Below are positions 26,513 through 35,680 of a DNA stretch of 64,000 bases, in pieces (the first letter of the stretch is position 1; each line of letters starts with the position of its first letter). The DNA lies in NCBI RefSeq assembly GCF_014649035.1, contig NZ_BMSG01000008.1, positions 62,001 through 126,000 of the forward strand. The letters are read 5' to 3'. This DNA comes from Streptomyces sindenensis. GTDB lineage: Bacteria; Actinomycetota; Actinomycetes; Streptomycetales; Streptomycetaceae. Made by a program: the position numbers and the translations under genes. The notes under the pieces were generated by a model. That model was given only the letters and a program-made list of their open reading frames with translations, was not told the origin of the DNA and searched no databases.

Positions 26513-28378
26513 ATGCCCAAAATGCCTGCAGAGCGCACGGACCGGTCCGCCGTGCGCTCCCTCCTGCGCCTGTGGCCCTATGTCCGACCCGTGCGGGTGC
26601 GCCTGTTCACGGCCGCCTTCGTGGCGATCCTGGCGTCCTGCCTGAGCCTGGTGATCCCGCTGGTCCTGAAGTGGATGGTGGACGGCCCGGTCGCCGACCG
26701 CGATCCGGGCGGGGTGTGGCTGGGGGCGCTGTATCTGCTGCTGCTCGGTATCGCGGAGGCGCTGCTGTTCGGGTTCCGGCGGTGGCTGGTGGCGCGTCCG
26801 CTGGCCGGGGTCGAGGCGTCGATGCGGGCGGATCTCTTCCGCCATCTGCAACGGCTGCCGGTCGCGTTCCACGACCGCTGGGCCTCGGGCCAGCTGCTGT
26901 CGCGCGGGACGACGGACCTGATGCTGCTGCGGATGTTCCTGGCGTTCCCGCTGACGTTCCTGGTCGTCAACACGGCGACGATCCTCGTCGGGTTCGTCCT
27001 TCTGTTCGCCCAGGACTGGACGCTCGGTCTGGTGCTGCTGGCGCCCGCGGTGCCGCTGATCATCCTGTGCTCGCTGTTCGAGACGAAGTACTCGGTGGTC
27101 GCGCGCCGGGCCCAGGACCAGGTCGGCGATCTCACGACGGTCGTCGAGGAGAGCGTGCTGGGCATCCGCATCGTCAAGGGTTTCGGCCGCCACCGCAGCC
27201 AGGCGCGGGCGTTCAGGGCGCTGTCGCACCGGCTGCGCGACACGGAGCTGGGCAAGGCCCGGCTGCTCGCCGGGATCTGGGCGCTGATCACCGCCATCCC
27301 GGAGCTGGCGATCGGCGCGGCGCTGGTGCTCGGCACGATCCAGGTGGCGGACGGGACGCTGTCGGCGGGCACGCTGGTGGCGTTCCTGTCGACGGCGCTC
27401 GCGCTGCGCTGGCCGGTGGAGTCGATCGGCTTCCTGCTGGCCATGAGCCAGGAGTCGGCGACCGCCACCGACCGGTACTTCGAGGTGATGGACGTGGCGG
27501 AGGAGCGGGGCGCCGTCGCCGTACGCGAGGGGGCTCCGGCCACCGCCCCGGGGATGGTGTTCGAGGACGTCGCGTTCCGTTATCCGGACGCGGACCCGGA
27601 CTCCCCGCCCGTCCTGTCCGGGATCGATCTGCACATCCGGCCCGGTGAGACGCTGGCCCTCGTCGGGGGCACGGGGTCGGGCAAGACGACGCTGACGGCG
27701 CTGGTGCCCCGGCTGCACGAGGTGACCGGCGGGCGGATCACGCTGGACGGCGAGGACATCGCCACGATGGAGCGCTCGCGGCTGCGGGAGCTGGTGTCGG
27801 TGGCGTTCGAGGAGCCGACGCTGTTCTCCGCGACGGTCGGTGAGAACGTGACGATGGGCGCGGCGGACGCGGACGAGGCGCAGGTGCGCCGGGCGCTGTC
27901 GGTGGCCCAGGCGGACTTCGTGCACGAGCTGCCGCGCGGGCTGGACACGGAGGTCGGCGAGCAGGGCCTGAGCCTCTCCGGCGGTCAGCGCCAGCGGCTG
28001 GCGCTGGCGCGTGCGGTGGTCGGTGAGCCGCGCTTCCTGGTGCTGGACGATCCGCTGTCCGCGCTGGACGTGCACACGGAGACGCTGGTGGAGGCCGCGC
28101 TGCGGGAGGTCCTGGCGCGGACGACGGCGGTGGTCGTGGCGCACCGCCCGTCGACGGTGATGCTGGCGGACCGGGTGGCGCTGCTGTCCGGGGGCCGGAT
28201 CGCCGCGGTCGGCACGCATCAGGAGCTGCTGCGCGACAACGCGGAGTACGCCTGGCTGATGTCGGGCGCGGAGCCGGGTCCCGTGCCCGGACGGAAGACC
28301 CCCGCGGCGGCGCCGAGCGCCCCCGCCGAGAAGGTTCCCGCCGAGCAGAACCCCGCCGAGGAGGGCAGTGCCCGATGA
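26513..28378 (+). CDS. Heterodimeric ABC exporter subunit A (degenerate nucleotide site)
   Basis: A 621-residue half-transporter with a six-helix transmembrane domain (about 25-310) and a nucleotide-binding domain. Walker A is VGGTGSGKTT and the signature is an intact LSLSGGQ. The Q-loop glutamine is replaced by E433 (VAFEEPTLF), and the residue after Walker B is D513 rather than the catalytic Glu (FLVLDDPLSALD); the H-loop His is present. These changes mark the non-hydrolytic site of heterodimeric multidrug exporters. It ends in a Pro/Ala/Glu tail and overlaps the partner gene by ATGA. No ribosome binding site precedes ATG 26513, so it may be leaderless or start at 26522. The substrate is unknown. 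Confidence 0.85.
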   Translation: MPKMPAERTDRSAVRSLLRLWPYVRPVRVRLFTAAFVAILASCLSLVIPLVLKWMVDGPVADRDPGGVWLGALYLLLLGIAEALLFGFRRWLVARPLAGVEASMRADLFRHLQRLPVAFHDRWASGQLLSRGTTDLMLLRMFLAFPLTFLVVNTATILVGFVLLFAQDWTLGLVLLAPAVPLIILCSLFETKYSVVARRAQDQVGDLTTVVEESVLGIRIVKGFGRHRSQARAFRALSHRLRDTELGKARLLAGIWALITAIPELAIGAALVLGTIQVADGTLSAGTLVAFLSTALALRWPVESIGFLLAMSQESATATDRYFEVMDVAEERGAVAVREGAPATAPGMVFEDVAFRYPDADPDSPPVLSGIDLHIRPGETLALVGGTGSGKTTLTALVPRLHEVTGGRITLDGEDIATMERSRLRELVSVAFEEPTLFSATVGENVTMGAADADEAQVRRALSVAQADFVHELPRGLDTEVGEQGLSLSGGQRQRLALARAVVGEPRFLVLDDPLSALDVHTETLVEAALREVLARTTAVVVAHRPSTVMLADRVALLSGGRIAAVGTHQELLRDNAEYAWLMSGAEPGPVPGRKTPAAAPSAPAEKVPAEQNPAEEGSAR

Positions 28379-30258
28379 CGACGACCACCGACGACGCCGC
28401 GCTTCCCGCGGCCGAGGACGACGGACTGCGGAAGAAGGGGCCGGCCACGCCCGAACCCCGGTCCTCCGGCGACCCGTTCGACCAGGACGACCTGCCCGCC
28501 CCGCCCGGGGCGACCCTGGCGCTGCTGTTCTCGCTGCTGGCCCCGATGCGCGGCCGGGTGGCGATCGCGGCCCTGCTGCTGGTGGTGCAGCAGGTGGCGA
28601 TGCAGGCGGGCCCGCTGCTCGTGGCGTACGCGATCGACAGCGGGGTTCCGGCGTTCCGGGACCACGACTACGGGCCGCTGGTCGCGGTCGCCGTCGGCTA
28701 CGCGCTCTGCTCGGTCGGCGCGGGCGTCCTCCAGTACGGATTCATCCGGGCCGCCGCACGGATCAACCAGGACGTGCTGCTGGAGCTGCGCGGCAGGATC
28801 TTCCGGCACGCGCAGGCGCTCAGCATCGACTTCCACGAGCGCTACACCTCGGGCCGGCTGATCTCGCGCTCGACGACCGACGTGGAGTCGCTGCGGGAGC
28901 TGCTGAGCGAGGGGCTCCAGGAACTGATCGGGGTGGTCCTCTCGTTCGTGTCGATCGCCCTGGTGCTGCTCTGGCTGGACCTGGGGATCGGCGCGATCGC
29001 CACGCTCTCCTTCGTACCGCTGTATCTGATGGTCCGGATGTACCGGCGGCGGGCGTCCGTCGCGTTCACGGCGCGGTCCACGGCGATCGCGGCGGTGATC
29101 GTGAAGTTCGCGGAGACGATGAACGGGATCCGCCCGGTCCAGGCGTTCCGCCGGGAGCGGAGCAACGACGCCGCCTTCACGGAGCTGAACACCCGCCACG
29201 AGCGGTCGAACGGCGACGCGATCCTGGAGATGGCCCGCTATGTCGTCGGCTCCCGGCTGATCGCCAACACGGCGGTGGCCGGGATGGTGCTGTGGGGCGC
29301 CTACCGGGTGGCGGAGGGCACGCTGGCGCTCGGGGTGCTGGCGGCGGCGGTGCTGTATCTGCGCCGGCTGTACGACCCGATCGACCGGCTGGGGATGTTC
29401 CTCAACTCGTACGAGTCGGCGGCGGCTTCCCTGACGAAGATCGCCGGGCTGCTGGCCCAGACGCCGAACGTCCCGGAGACCGACCACCCCACCGAACTGC
29501 CGCCGCGCTCGGGCGATCTCCCGGGCCGGGAGGTCGTGTTCGACGGGGTGCGGTTCGCCTACCGTACGGGCGGCGAGGTGCTGCCCGCCTTCGACCTGCG
29601 TATCCCGGCGGGCCGGACGGTCGCGGTCGTCGGCTCCACGGGCGCGGGCAAGTCGACGCTGGCCAAGCTGCTGGCCCGCTTCTACGACCCGACCGAGGGC
29701 CGGGTCCTGCTGGACGGCACGGACCTGCGCGACCTGTCCACCGCCGAGCTGCGCCGGGGCGTGGTGATGGTGACGCAGGAGGCGTTCCTGTTCTCCGGGA
29801 CGGTCGCGGAGAACATCGCGATCGGCCGCCCGGACGCCACCCGCGAGGAGATCGAGCACGCGGCGAAGGCGATCGGCGCGCACGACTTCATCGCCGCGCT
29901 CCCGGACGGCTACGACACCGACGTACGCAAGCGGGGCGGCCGGATCTCGGCGGGCCAGCGCCAGTTGGTGGCCTTCGCCCGCGCCCTGCTGGCGAATCCG
30001 TCGGTGCTGATCCTGGACGAGGCGACCAGCTCCCTGGACATCCCCGGCGAGCGCGCGGTGCAACGGGCCATGGACACGGTGCTGCACGGCCGTACGGCGG
30101 TGGTGATCGCCCACCGGCTCTCGACCGTGGAGATCGCGGACCGGGTGCTGGTGATGGAGCACGGCCGGATCGTGGAGGACGGCGCGCCCGCGGAACTGAT
30201 CGGCGGGACGGGCCGGTTCGCGGGGCTGCACCGGACGTGGCGGGACAGCCTGAGCTGA
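28375..30258 (+). CDS. Heterodimeric ABC exporter subunit B (catalytic site)
   Basis: A 627-residue half-transporter starting at the ATGA overlap. A disordered N-terminal tail of about 45 residues precedes six helices and the nucleotide-binding domain. Walker A is VGSTGAGKST, the Q-loop is VVMVTQEAFLF, and Walker B with the catalytic Glu is ILILDEATSSLD (E549), so this subunit supplies the hydrolytic site. Its signature motif is ISAGQ (524-528) instead of LSGGQ, and it faces the degenerate Walker site of subunit A. The pair therefore has one intact and one degenerate composite site, as in TM287/288 or BmrCD. It probably exports a hydrophobic metabolite or drug. Confidence 0.88.
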   Translation: MTTTTDDAALPAAEDDGLRKKGPATPEPRSSGDPFDQDDLPAPPGATLALLFSLLAPMRGRVAIAALLLVVQQVAMQAGPLLVAYAIDSGVPAFRDHDYGPLVAVAVGYALCSVGAGVLQYGFIRAAARINQDVLLELRGRIFRHAQALSIDFHERYTSGRLISRSTTDVESLRELLSEGLQELIGVVLSFVSIALVLLWLDLGIGAIATLSFVPLYLMVRMYRRRASVAFTARSTAIAAVIVKFAETMNGIRPVQAFRRERSNDAAFTELNTRHERSNGDAILEMARYVVGSRLIANTAVAGMVLWGAYRVAEGTLALGVLAAAVLYLRRLYDPIDRLGMFLNSYESAAASLTKIAGLLAQTPNVPETDHPTELPPRSGDLPGREVVFDGVRFAYRTGGEVLPAFDLRIPAGRTVAVVGSTGAGKSTLAKLLARFYDPTEGRVLLDGTDLRDLSTAELRRGVVMVTQEAFLFSGTVAENIAIGRPDATREEIEHAAKAIGAHDFIAALPDGYDTDVRKRGGRISAGQRQLVAFARALLANPSVLILDEATSSLDIPGERAVQRAMDTVLHGRTAVVIAHRLSTVEIADRVLVMEHGRIVEDGAPAELIGGTGRFAGLHRTWRDSLS

Positions 30259-30295
30259 GGGGGGCGACGGCGTCCAGGATCCGCGGTCGCCGGGT

Positions 30296-30320
30296 CCGGA
30301 CGCGCTGTCGTCGCGTCCGG
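30296..30320. terminator. Hairpin terminator after the ABC exporter operon
   Basis: A perfect 9-bp stem, CCGGACGCG with CGCGTCCGG, and a 7-base loop, 37 bases past the subunit B stop. A second GC-rich repeat follows directly. Confidence 0.55.
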
Positions 30321-30379
30321 CCCGGCCCCGGATGCCGGGCCGGGCGGCATCGCCGAGAATCGGACCGGAGGTGGTAAGG

Positions 30380-31696
30380 GTGACCGGTCGTCGGCCCTCG
30401 CGCGGAGCCGCGCGGTTCCTGGCCCGGTGCGCGCTGGTGGCGCTCGCGGCCGTGGTCGCGGTGCTGTGCCTGGCGCTCGTCGACGTCGGGGCTCTGGTCT
30501 TCGTCGCCGGGATCGCGGGGCTCGTGCTGTCCGCCGTCGGCCTGTGGTGGCTGCTCTCCCTGCGCGGGCTGCCCCGCCTGCTCGGCGCACTGCTCGCGGT
30601 CGCCGCGCCGGTCGCGGTGCTCGTCTACTACATCTGGCGGGGCGTCTGGGTCTGGGCGCTGCTCGCCCTGGCGCTGTACGGCCTGGCCCTGGTCTGCGGG
30701 CGGGCGGCGATGCGCGCGCACGGCAAGGCGTATGTGGTGCGCGGCAGCGCCGGAAGGCAGCCGCGGCAGCCCTTCGTCATCATGAATCCGCGCTCCGGGG
30801 GCGGGAAGGTCGGCCGCTTCGGGCTCGTGGAGAAGGCCGAACGGCTCGGTGTGCGGGTGCACGTACTCGATGCCGAGGGCGGTGGTCCCGATGTGGAGGA
30901 GCTGGCGCGCGAGGCCGCCGCGAACGGTGCCGACCTGCTCGGCGTGGCCGGCGGTGACGGTACCCAGGCGAAGGTCGCGGGGGTCGCGGCCGAGCACGGG
31001 CTGCCCTTCCTGGTGATCTCGGCGGGCACGCGCAACCACTTCGCCATGGACCTCGGCCTCGACCGCACCGACCCGGCCCGCTGCCTGGACGCGCTGACCG
31101 ACGGCGAGGAACTCCGCGTCGACCTGGGCATGGTGAACGGGCTGCCCTTCGTCAACACCGTGTCCTTCGGGGCGTACGCGGATATCGTGCAGCGGCCCGA
31201 GTACCGCGACGCGAAGGCGGGGACCGCGCTCGCACTGCTGCCCGACCTGCTCGGGGCGGAGGGCAGGCGCCTCGACGCGGTCGCCGGGGAGAAGCCGCTC
31301 ACCGAACAGCAGGCCGTTCTCGTCACCAACAACCCCTATGCCGCGCCCGATCCGCTCTCCACGGGCCTGCGTCCGCGCCTGGACCGCGGCAAGCTCGGGG
31401 TGATCGCCGTGCGCGTGGAGAGCGCGGCCCAGGCCGCCGACCTCGCCGTGCGGGGCGAACGCGCACAGGGCGTCGTCTTCGCGACGGTGCGCGGAGTCGA
31501 GGTGACAGCCCCGGACGACGTGATTCCGGTCGCGGTGGACGGAGAGGCGCTGATGCTGCCCACCCCGGTCGTCTGCACGGTGCGCCACCGGGTCCTGCGC
31601 GTCCTGGTCCCCCGCACCCGGCCGGGCACGGTGGCGCCGGCTTCACCGCTGAACTGGCGCTGGATCACGGCGCTGGCCCTCGGGCGGGCGCGATGA
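30380..31696 (+). CDS. Diacylglycerol kinase family lipid kinase
   Basis: A 438-residue protein. GTG 30380 lies 8 bases behind GGAGG. The first about 120 residues are three or four hydrophobic helices. The DAGK catalytic domain follows: VIMNPRSGGGKVGR, the glycine-rich AGGDGTQAKVAG (nucleotide loop), and SAGTRNHFAMDLGLDR, a DgkB/YegS-class hallmark. It should phosphorylate a lipid or polyprenyl substrate at the membrane. The next gene, overlapping by ATGA, encodes a PAP2 phosphatase, so the two may act in opposite directions on the same lipid phosphate (inference). Confidence 0.85.
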   Translation: MTGRRPSRGAARFLARCALVALAAVVAVLCLALVDVGALVFVAGIAGLVLSAVGLWWLLSLRGLPRLLGALLAVAAPVAVLVYYIWRGVWVWALLALALYGLALVCGRAAMRAHGKAYVVRGSAGRQPRQPFVIMNPRSGGGKVGRFGLVEKAERLGVRVHVLDAEGGGPDVEELAREAAANGADLLGVAGGDGTQAKVAGVAAEHGLPFLVISAGTRNHFAMDLGLDRTDPARCLDALTDGEELRVDLGMVNGLPFVNTVSFGAYADIVQRPEYRDAKAGTALALLPDLLGAEGRRLDAVAGEKPLTEQQAVLVTNNPYAAPDPLSTGLRPRLDRGKLGVIAVRVESAAQAADLAVRGERAQGVVFATVRGVEVTAPDDVIPVAVDGEALMLPTPVVCTVRHRVLRVLVPRTRPGTVAPASPLNWRWITALALGRAR

Positions 31697-32337
31697 GGGC
31701 GGCGGACGGACACAGCACCGCCGGTGTTCCCGACGCCGGGACGGGCGGGGTGCGCCGGGCGGGGACCGCGGGGGCGGTCGTCGCCGCCGCGCTGCGCGAC
31801 CTGCGCGCCGTCGACGGTGCGGTGTACGCGGCGGTGGCCGGCACGCCCACACCCACGCTGGACGCGGCGCTGCGGCGGCTGTCGCGGGCGGCCGACCACT
31901 CCAAGCTCTCGCTGGGGATCGCCGCCGGGCTCGCCGTCTTCCCCGGACGGCCCCGGCGGGCGGCCTGTGCGGGGCTCGGCGCGGTCGCCGTGGCCTCCGT
32001 GTCCGCGAACCTGCTAGCCAAACGCCTGGTCCGCCGACGGCGCCCCGACCGGGAGGCGGCCCGGGTCACGGTCGCACGCCAGGTCCCCATGCCCGCTTCC
32101 GCCTCCTTCCCGTCCGGCCACACCGCCTCGGCCGTCGCGTTCGCCGTAGGAGTCGGCGCCGTCCTGCCGGAGGCCCTGCTGCCGCTCTGGAGCCTGGCGA
32201 GCGCCGTCGCCTACTCCCGCGTCCATACCGGCGTCCACTACCCCGGCGACGTGACCGCGGGCGCGGCCCTCGGCATCGCAAGCGCGGCCGCGGCAGGCCG
32301 GCTGCGCAGGGGGCTGCGCCGGGGAGGACCCCGCTGA
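31693..32337 (+). CDS. PAP2 family membrane phosphatase
   Basis: A 214-residue PAP2 phosphatase. All three motifs are visible: KRLVRRRRPD (motif 1), ASFPSGHTAS (motif 2, with the histidine) and YSRVHTGVHYPGDV (motif 3, with the nucleophilic His and the Asp). About four hydrophobic helices follow an N-terminal cytoplasmic segment. It dephosphorylates phosphatidic acid, polyprenyl diphosphate or a similar lipid at the membrane. It is translationally coupled (ATGA) to the upstream lipid kinase gene. The stop codon lies within CCCCGCTGACAGCGGGG, a short palindrome that may help termination. Confidence 0.88.
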   Translation: MRAADGHSTAGVPDAGTGGVRRAGTAGAVVAAALRDLRAVDGAVYAAVAGTPTPTLDAALRRLSRAADHSKLSLGIAAGLAVFPGRPRRAACAGLGAVAVASVSANLLAKRLVRRRRPDREAARVTVARQVPMPASASFPSGHTASAVAFAVGVGAVLPEALLPLWSLASAVAYSRVHTGVHYPGDVTAGAALGIASAAAAGRLRRGLRRGGPR

Positions 32338-32360
32338 CAGCGGGGAATCGCAGCCGGGGT

Positions 32361-33074
32361 TCAGACCGTCTTCCGCGGTCCGCTGCGGCGGTACCCCTCC
32401 CAGACGGGACCGCCCGCCGCGTCGAGGACCTCCGTGACCAGTGAGGTCAGGCCCTCCGGCGCGCCGCGCAGCGCGGCCTGCGCGGCCTCCTCCAGGCGTT
32501 CGGCCAGGCCCGGCGCGACGGGTTCGAGGCGCCGGGCCAGCCACTTGCCGCCGCCGAGCCACGTGCCGTGGGTCAGCAGCGCCAGCTCGCCGGTCCGCCG
32601 GACGAGTTCGGCCACGACGAACAACCGCTCCCCCGCGTCCGTAACGGCGGCGAAGTCGTCGAGCAGATCCGTCAGCGCGTACCGGGCGTCTTCGAGCTTC
32701 GTGACGGTGGCCGGGGGCGGCCCCGCGGCCGCGAGACGTTTCGCCGTCTCCGCAATCCGTGCTCCTGTCCCGTCCGCGTCGAGCAGCAGCACCCCGTCGG
32801 CGCACATCCACAGCAGGGGCGATCTCCGCTGCGCGATCTCCGGGATCACGAAGCTGTGCCAGGAGTCCTCGGTGTGCGCGAACAGTTCCACGGGCCAGTC
32901 CCCGTACCGCAGGCTCTCGCGGTACGGGGCGGGTGCGCCGTCGAGCAGGACGACGACGTCCAGGTCGGACCGGGCGGTGCGGCGGCTCGTCAGGACGCTG
33001 CCGCCGAGGAACGCGGCGTGGGCGTCGGGGTGACGCTCCAGGACACAGGCACGGGCGATTTCGAGTACGTCCAT
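32361..33074 (-). CDS. Nucleotidyltransferase-fold protein (MNT/aminoglycoside-type)
   Basis: A 237-residue protein whose N-terminal half has the polymerase-beta nucleotidyltransferase signature: FLGGSVLTSRRTARSDLDVVVLL in the HPDAHAAFLGGS context, giving the two metal-binding aspartates of DLD. A third carboxylate may be in WPVELFAHTE. The C-terminal half is alpha-helical, as in KNTase-like substrate-binding domains. It may transfer a nucleotide to a small molecule or protein; the substrate is unknown. ATG 33074 (MDVLEIARAC) is preferred to the longer open frame because the upstream codons carry no recognised domain. It converges on the PAP2 gene. Confidence 0.75.
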   Translation of the reverse strand: MDVLEIARACVLERHPDAHAAFLGGSVLTSRRTARSDLDVVVLLDGAPAPYRESLRYGDWPVELFAHTEDSWHSFVIPEIAQRRSPLLWMCADGVLLLDADGTGARIAETAKRLAAAGPPPATVTKLEDARYALTDLLDDFAAVTDAGERLFVVAELVRRTGELALLTHGTWLGGGKWLARRLEPVAPGLAERLEEAAQAALRGAPEGLTSLVTEVLDAAGGPVWEGYRRSGPRKTV

Positions 33075-33570
33075 GCCCCCACTCTGCCGTGGCCCCGCGT
33101 GGTCCGGACGTCGCGGGGCGCTGTCAGTGGCGGGTGGCAGCATCGGTCGTATGACGGATGTGACGCCATTCACGGTCTACCCGCCGGACGCGACCGCCTG
33201 AAGCCCGCACCCTGACGGACCGGCGCATTCCGGCGCGCGGATCTGGCCAGAACCCGACGCCGTCTCACCTGACGGTCATCACGCCCCTCCCCACCCGCGG
33301 CGACCCGGTGGCCTTTGCGCGCGAAACCTGTGACCACCCTGTGAACTCCGGCCTCCGGAACGCCCCGTAACACTGCGGCAACGATCGACGAAACGTCCGC
33401 TTAACGAACATGACCTTTCCGGCAACGAACGAAAATCGGCCAAGTTGTTGACGCGCTCCTGACAGACACCGTCGTCTGCTGACACTCTTCACCCCGTTCT
33501 GCGCACCGCCTGCACCGTCCGGACGGCCCCTCCAGGCCGCCCGGTACCCCCCATCGCAGAAGGAGTCCGC
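33075..33570. other. Intergenic region upstream of the M4 metalloprotease
   Basis: This 496-base divergent gap should hold the protease promoter. Bases about 33330-33480 are less GC-rich than the surroundings. They contain CCTGTGA twice at an 11-base period (near 33326-33343) and a TTGACG at about 33448-33453 without an obvious -10. A 16-codon open frame at 33151-33201 (MTDVTPFTVYPPDATA) has no ribosome binding site and looks like a chance or remnant frame. No structured RNA was recognised. Confidence 0.5.
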
Positions 33571-35616
33571 GTGAGATCCACGCCCAGCCGTCGCGCCACC
33601 GCGACCGGCGCTCTCATAGCCGCCGCAGCCCTCATAGCCGTCGCCGTTCCGTCCGGTGCCGCGACCGCCACCTCCGCCCCCGCCTCGGCCCCGCTCGGCG
33701 GGATCACCGCCGGCACGAAGGCCGATCCGGGCTCCCTGCCCGCCAAGCTCTCCCCGGCCCAGCGCGCGGAGCTGCTCAAGGAGGCGAACGCCACGAAGGC
33801 GGCCACCGCCAAGGAGCTCGGTCTCGGGTCCACCGAGAAGCTCGTGGTCCGTGACGTGGTCCAGGACCGCGACGGCACCACGCACACCCGCTACGAGCGC
33901 ACCCTCGACGGGCTCCCCGTCCTCGGCGGCGACCTCGTGGTCAAGGAGTCCGCCACCGGGCGGACCGAGGGCGTCAGCAAGGCGTCGAGGGCGACCAGCG
34001 CGCAGCTGAAGGCCGTTGGCCTGACCGCCGACGTGGCCCCGGCCGCCGCCGAGAAGCAGGCGCTCGGCGCGGCCGCGGCCGAGGGGTCGAAGGCCAAGAA
34101 GGCGGAGAACGCCCCGCGCAAGGTGGTCTGGGTGGGCGGCGGCGCCCCGCAGCTCGCCTACGAGACCGTGGTCGGCGGACTCCAGCACGACGGCACCCCG
34201 AACGAGCTGCACGTGCTCACGGACGCCACCACGGGCGAGAAGCTCTACGAGTGGCAGGCCGTCCACAACGGCACGGGCAACACGCAGTACAGCGGCCAGG
34301 TGACGCTGGGCACCGCCCCCTCGTACACCCTGACCGACACCGGGCGCGGCAACCACAAGACATACAACCTGAACCGGGGCAGCTCCGGCACCGGGACGCT
34401 GTTCTCCGGCCCGGACGACGTCTGGGGCGACGGCACCCCGGGCAACGCCGAGACCGCGGGCGCCGACGCCCACTACGGCGCCGCGCTCACCTGGGACTAC
34501 TTCAAGAACGTGCACGGCCGCAACGGCATCCGGGGTGACGGCGTCGGAGCGTACTCCCGCGTCCACTACGGCAACAACTACGTCAACGCCTTCTGGCAGG
34601 ACAGCTGCTTCTGCATGACGTACGGCGACGGCGACGGCAACGCCAAGCCGCTGACCTCCATCGACGTGGCCGCCCACGAGATGACCCATGGCGTCACATC
34701 GAACACCGCGCGCCTCGTCTACAGCGGTGAGTCCGGCGGTCTCAACGAGGCGACGTCCGACATCTTCGCCGCCGCCGTCGAGTTCAGCGCGAACAACGCC
34801 CAGGACAAGGGCGACTACCTGGTCGGCGAGAAGATCGACATCCGCGGCAACGGCACCCCGCTGCGCTACATGGACAAGCCCAGCCGGGACGGCAGCTCCA
34901 AGGACTACTGGTACTCCGGCATCGGCAACGTCGACGTCCACTACTCCTCGGGCCCGGCCAACCACTGGTACTACCTGCTCTCCGAGGGCAGCGGCACCAA
35001 GACGATCAACGGCGTCACCTACGACTCCCCGACCTCCGACGGACTGCCGGTCACCGGCATCGGCCGGGACAAGGCGTCGCTGATCTGGTTCAAGGCGCTC
35101 ACCACCAAGTTCACCTCGACGACCAACTACGCCGCCGCCCGCACCGGCACGCTCGCGGTCGCCAGTGAGCTGTACGGCGCCACCAGCCCCGAGTACGCGG
35201 CCGTGGCCCACGCCTGGGCCGGCATCAACGTCGGCTCGCGCCCCGGCGGCGGCGACCCCGACCCGGGCGGCAAGGTGTTCGAGAACACCACCCCGGTGAA
35301 CATCCCGGACGCCGGCGCGGCCGTCACCAGCTCGGTCACCGTCTCCGGTGTCGCGGGCAACGCGCCGAGCACCCTCAAGGTGGGCGTGGACATCACGCAC
35401 ACCTGGCGCGGTGACCTGGTCATCGACCTGGTGGCCCCGGACGGGTCGTCCTACCGGCTGAAGAACTCCTCCTCCGGCGACTCCGCGGACAACGTGGTGG
35501 CGACCTACACGGTCAACGCCTCGTCCGAGGTGGCCAACGGGGTCTGGAAGCTGCGGGTCCAGGACGTGGCACGGTACGACACCGGCCGGATCAACAGCGT
35601 CAAGCTCACCTTCTGA
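33571..35616 (+). CDS. Secreted M4 (thermolysin-family) neutral metalloprotease
   Basis: A 681-residue preproenzyme starting GTG 33571 behind AGAAGGAG. It has a signal peptide of about 35 residues (core ALIAAAALIAVAVPSGAA). A propeptide with FTP/PepSY-type folds (to about residue 215) chaperones the catalytic domain. The zinc site is H369-E370-x-x-H373 in AAHEMTHG, with third ligand E393 in GLNEATSD, and the transition-state histidine is in DVHYSSGPANHW. A C-terminal P/Homo B domain (about 565-681) starts after a Gly/Asp linker and is common in Streptomyces M4 enzymes. It degrades extracellular protein. It is monocistronic, with a strong terminator. Confidence 0.93.
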   Translation: MRSTPSRRATATGALIAAAALIAVAVPSGAATATSAPASAPLGGITAGTKADPGSLPAKLSPAQRAELLKEANATKAATAKELGLGSTEKLVVRDVVQDRDGTTHTRYERTLDGLPVLGGDLVVKESATGRTEGVSKASRATSAQLKAVGLTADVAPAAAEKQALGAAAAEGSKAKKAENAPRKVVWVGGGAPQLAYETVVGGLQHDGTPNELHVLTDATTGEKLYEWQAVHNGTGNTQYSGQVTLGTAPSYTLTDTGRGNHKTYNLNRGSSGTGTLFSGPDDVWGDGTPGNAETAGADAHYGAALTWDYFKNVHGRNGIRGDGVGAYSRVHYGNNYVNAFWQDSCFCMTYGDGDGNAKPLTSIDVAAHEMTHGVTSNTARLVYSGESGGLNEATSDIFAAAVEFSANNAQDKGDYLVGEKIDIRGNGTPLRYMDKPSRDGSSKDYWYSGIGNVDVHYSSGPANHWYYLLSEGSGTKTINGVTYDSPTSDGLPVTGIGRDKASLIWFKALTTKFTSTTNYAAARTGTLAVASELYGATSPEYAAVAHAWAGINVGSRPGGGDPDPGGKVFENTTPVNIPDAGAAVTSSVTVSGVAGNAPSTLKVGVDITHTWRGDLVIDLVAPDGSSYRLKNSSSGDSADNVVATYTVNASSEVANGVWKLRVQDVARYDTGRINSVKLTF

Positions 35617-35632
35617 TCCAGCTCACCGCGGC

Positions 35633-35673
35633 CGAGCGGCCCGGGAGGGGTTCGCCCCCTCCCGGGCCGCTCG
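35633..35673. terminator. Bidirectional hairpin terminator between M4 protease and glgP
   Basis: A perfect 18-bp stem (35633-35650 with 35656-35673) with a TTCGC loop. It sits between the convergent stops of the protease gene (35616) and glgP (35681), so it can serve both strands. Confidence 0.85.
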
Positions 35674-35680
35674 CGCGCGC

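Noticed and set aside
26482..27648. Open frame starting ATG 26482 close to a good GGGGAGG site
   Set aside because: It lies in another frame of the ABC exporter gene; the encoded sequence is Arg/Pro/Gly-rich with no domain, typical of a high-GC shadow frame.
33151..33201. 16-codon frame MTDVTPFTVYPPDATA
   Set aside because: No ribosome binding site and too short to judge; possibly a remnant, but nothing supports translation.
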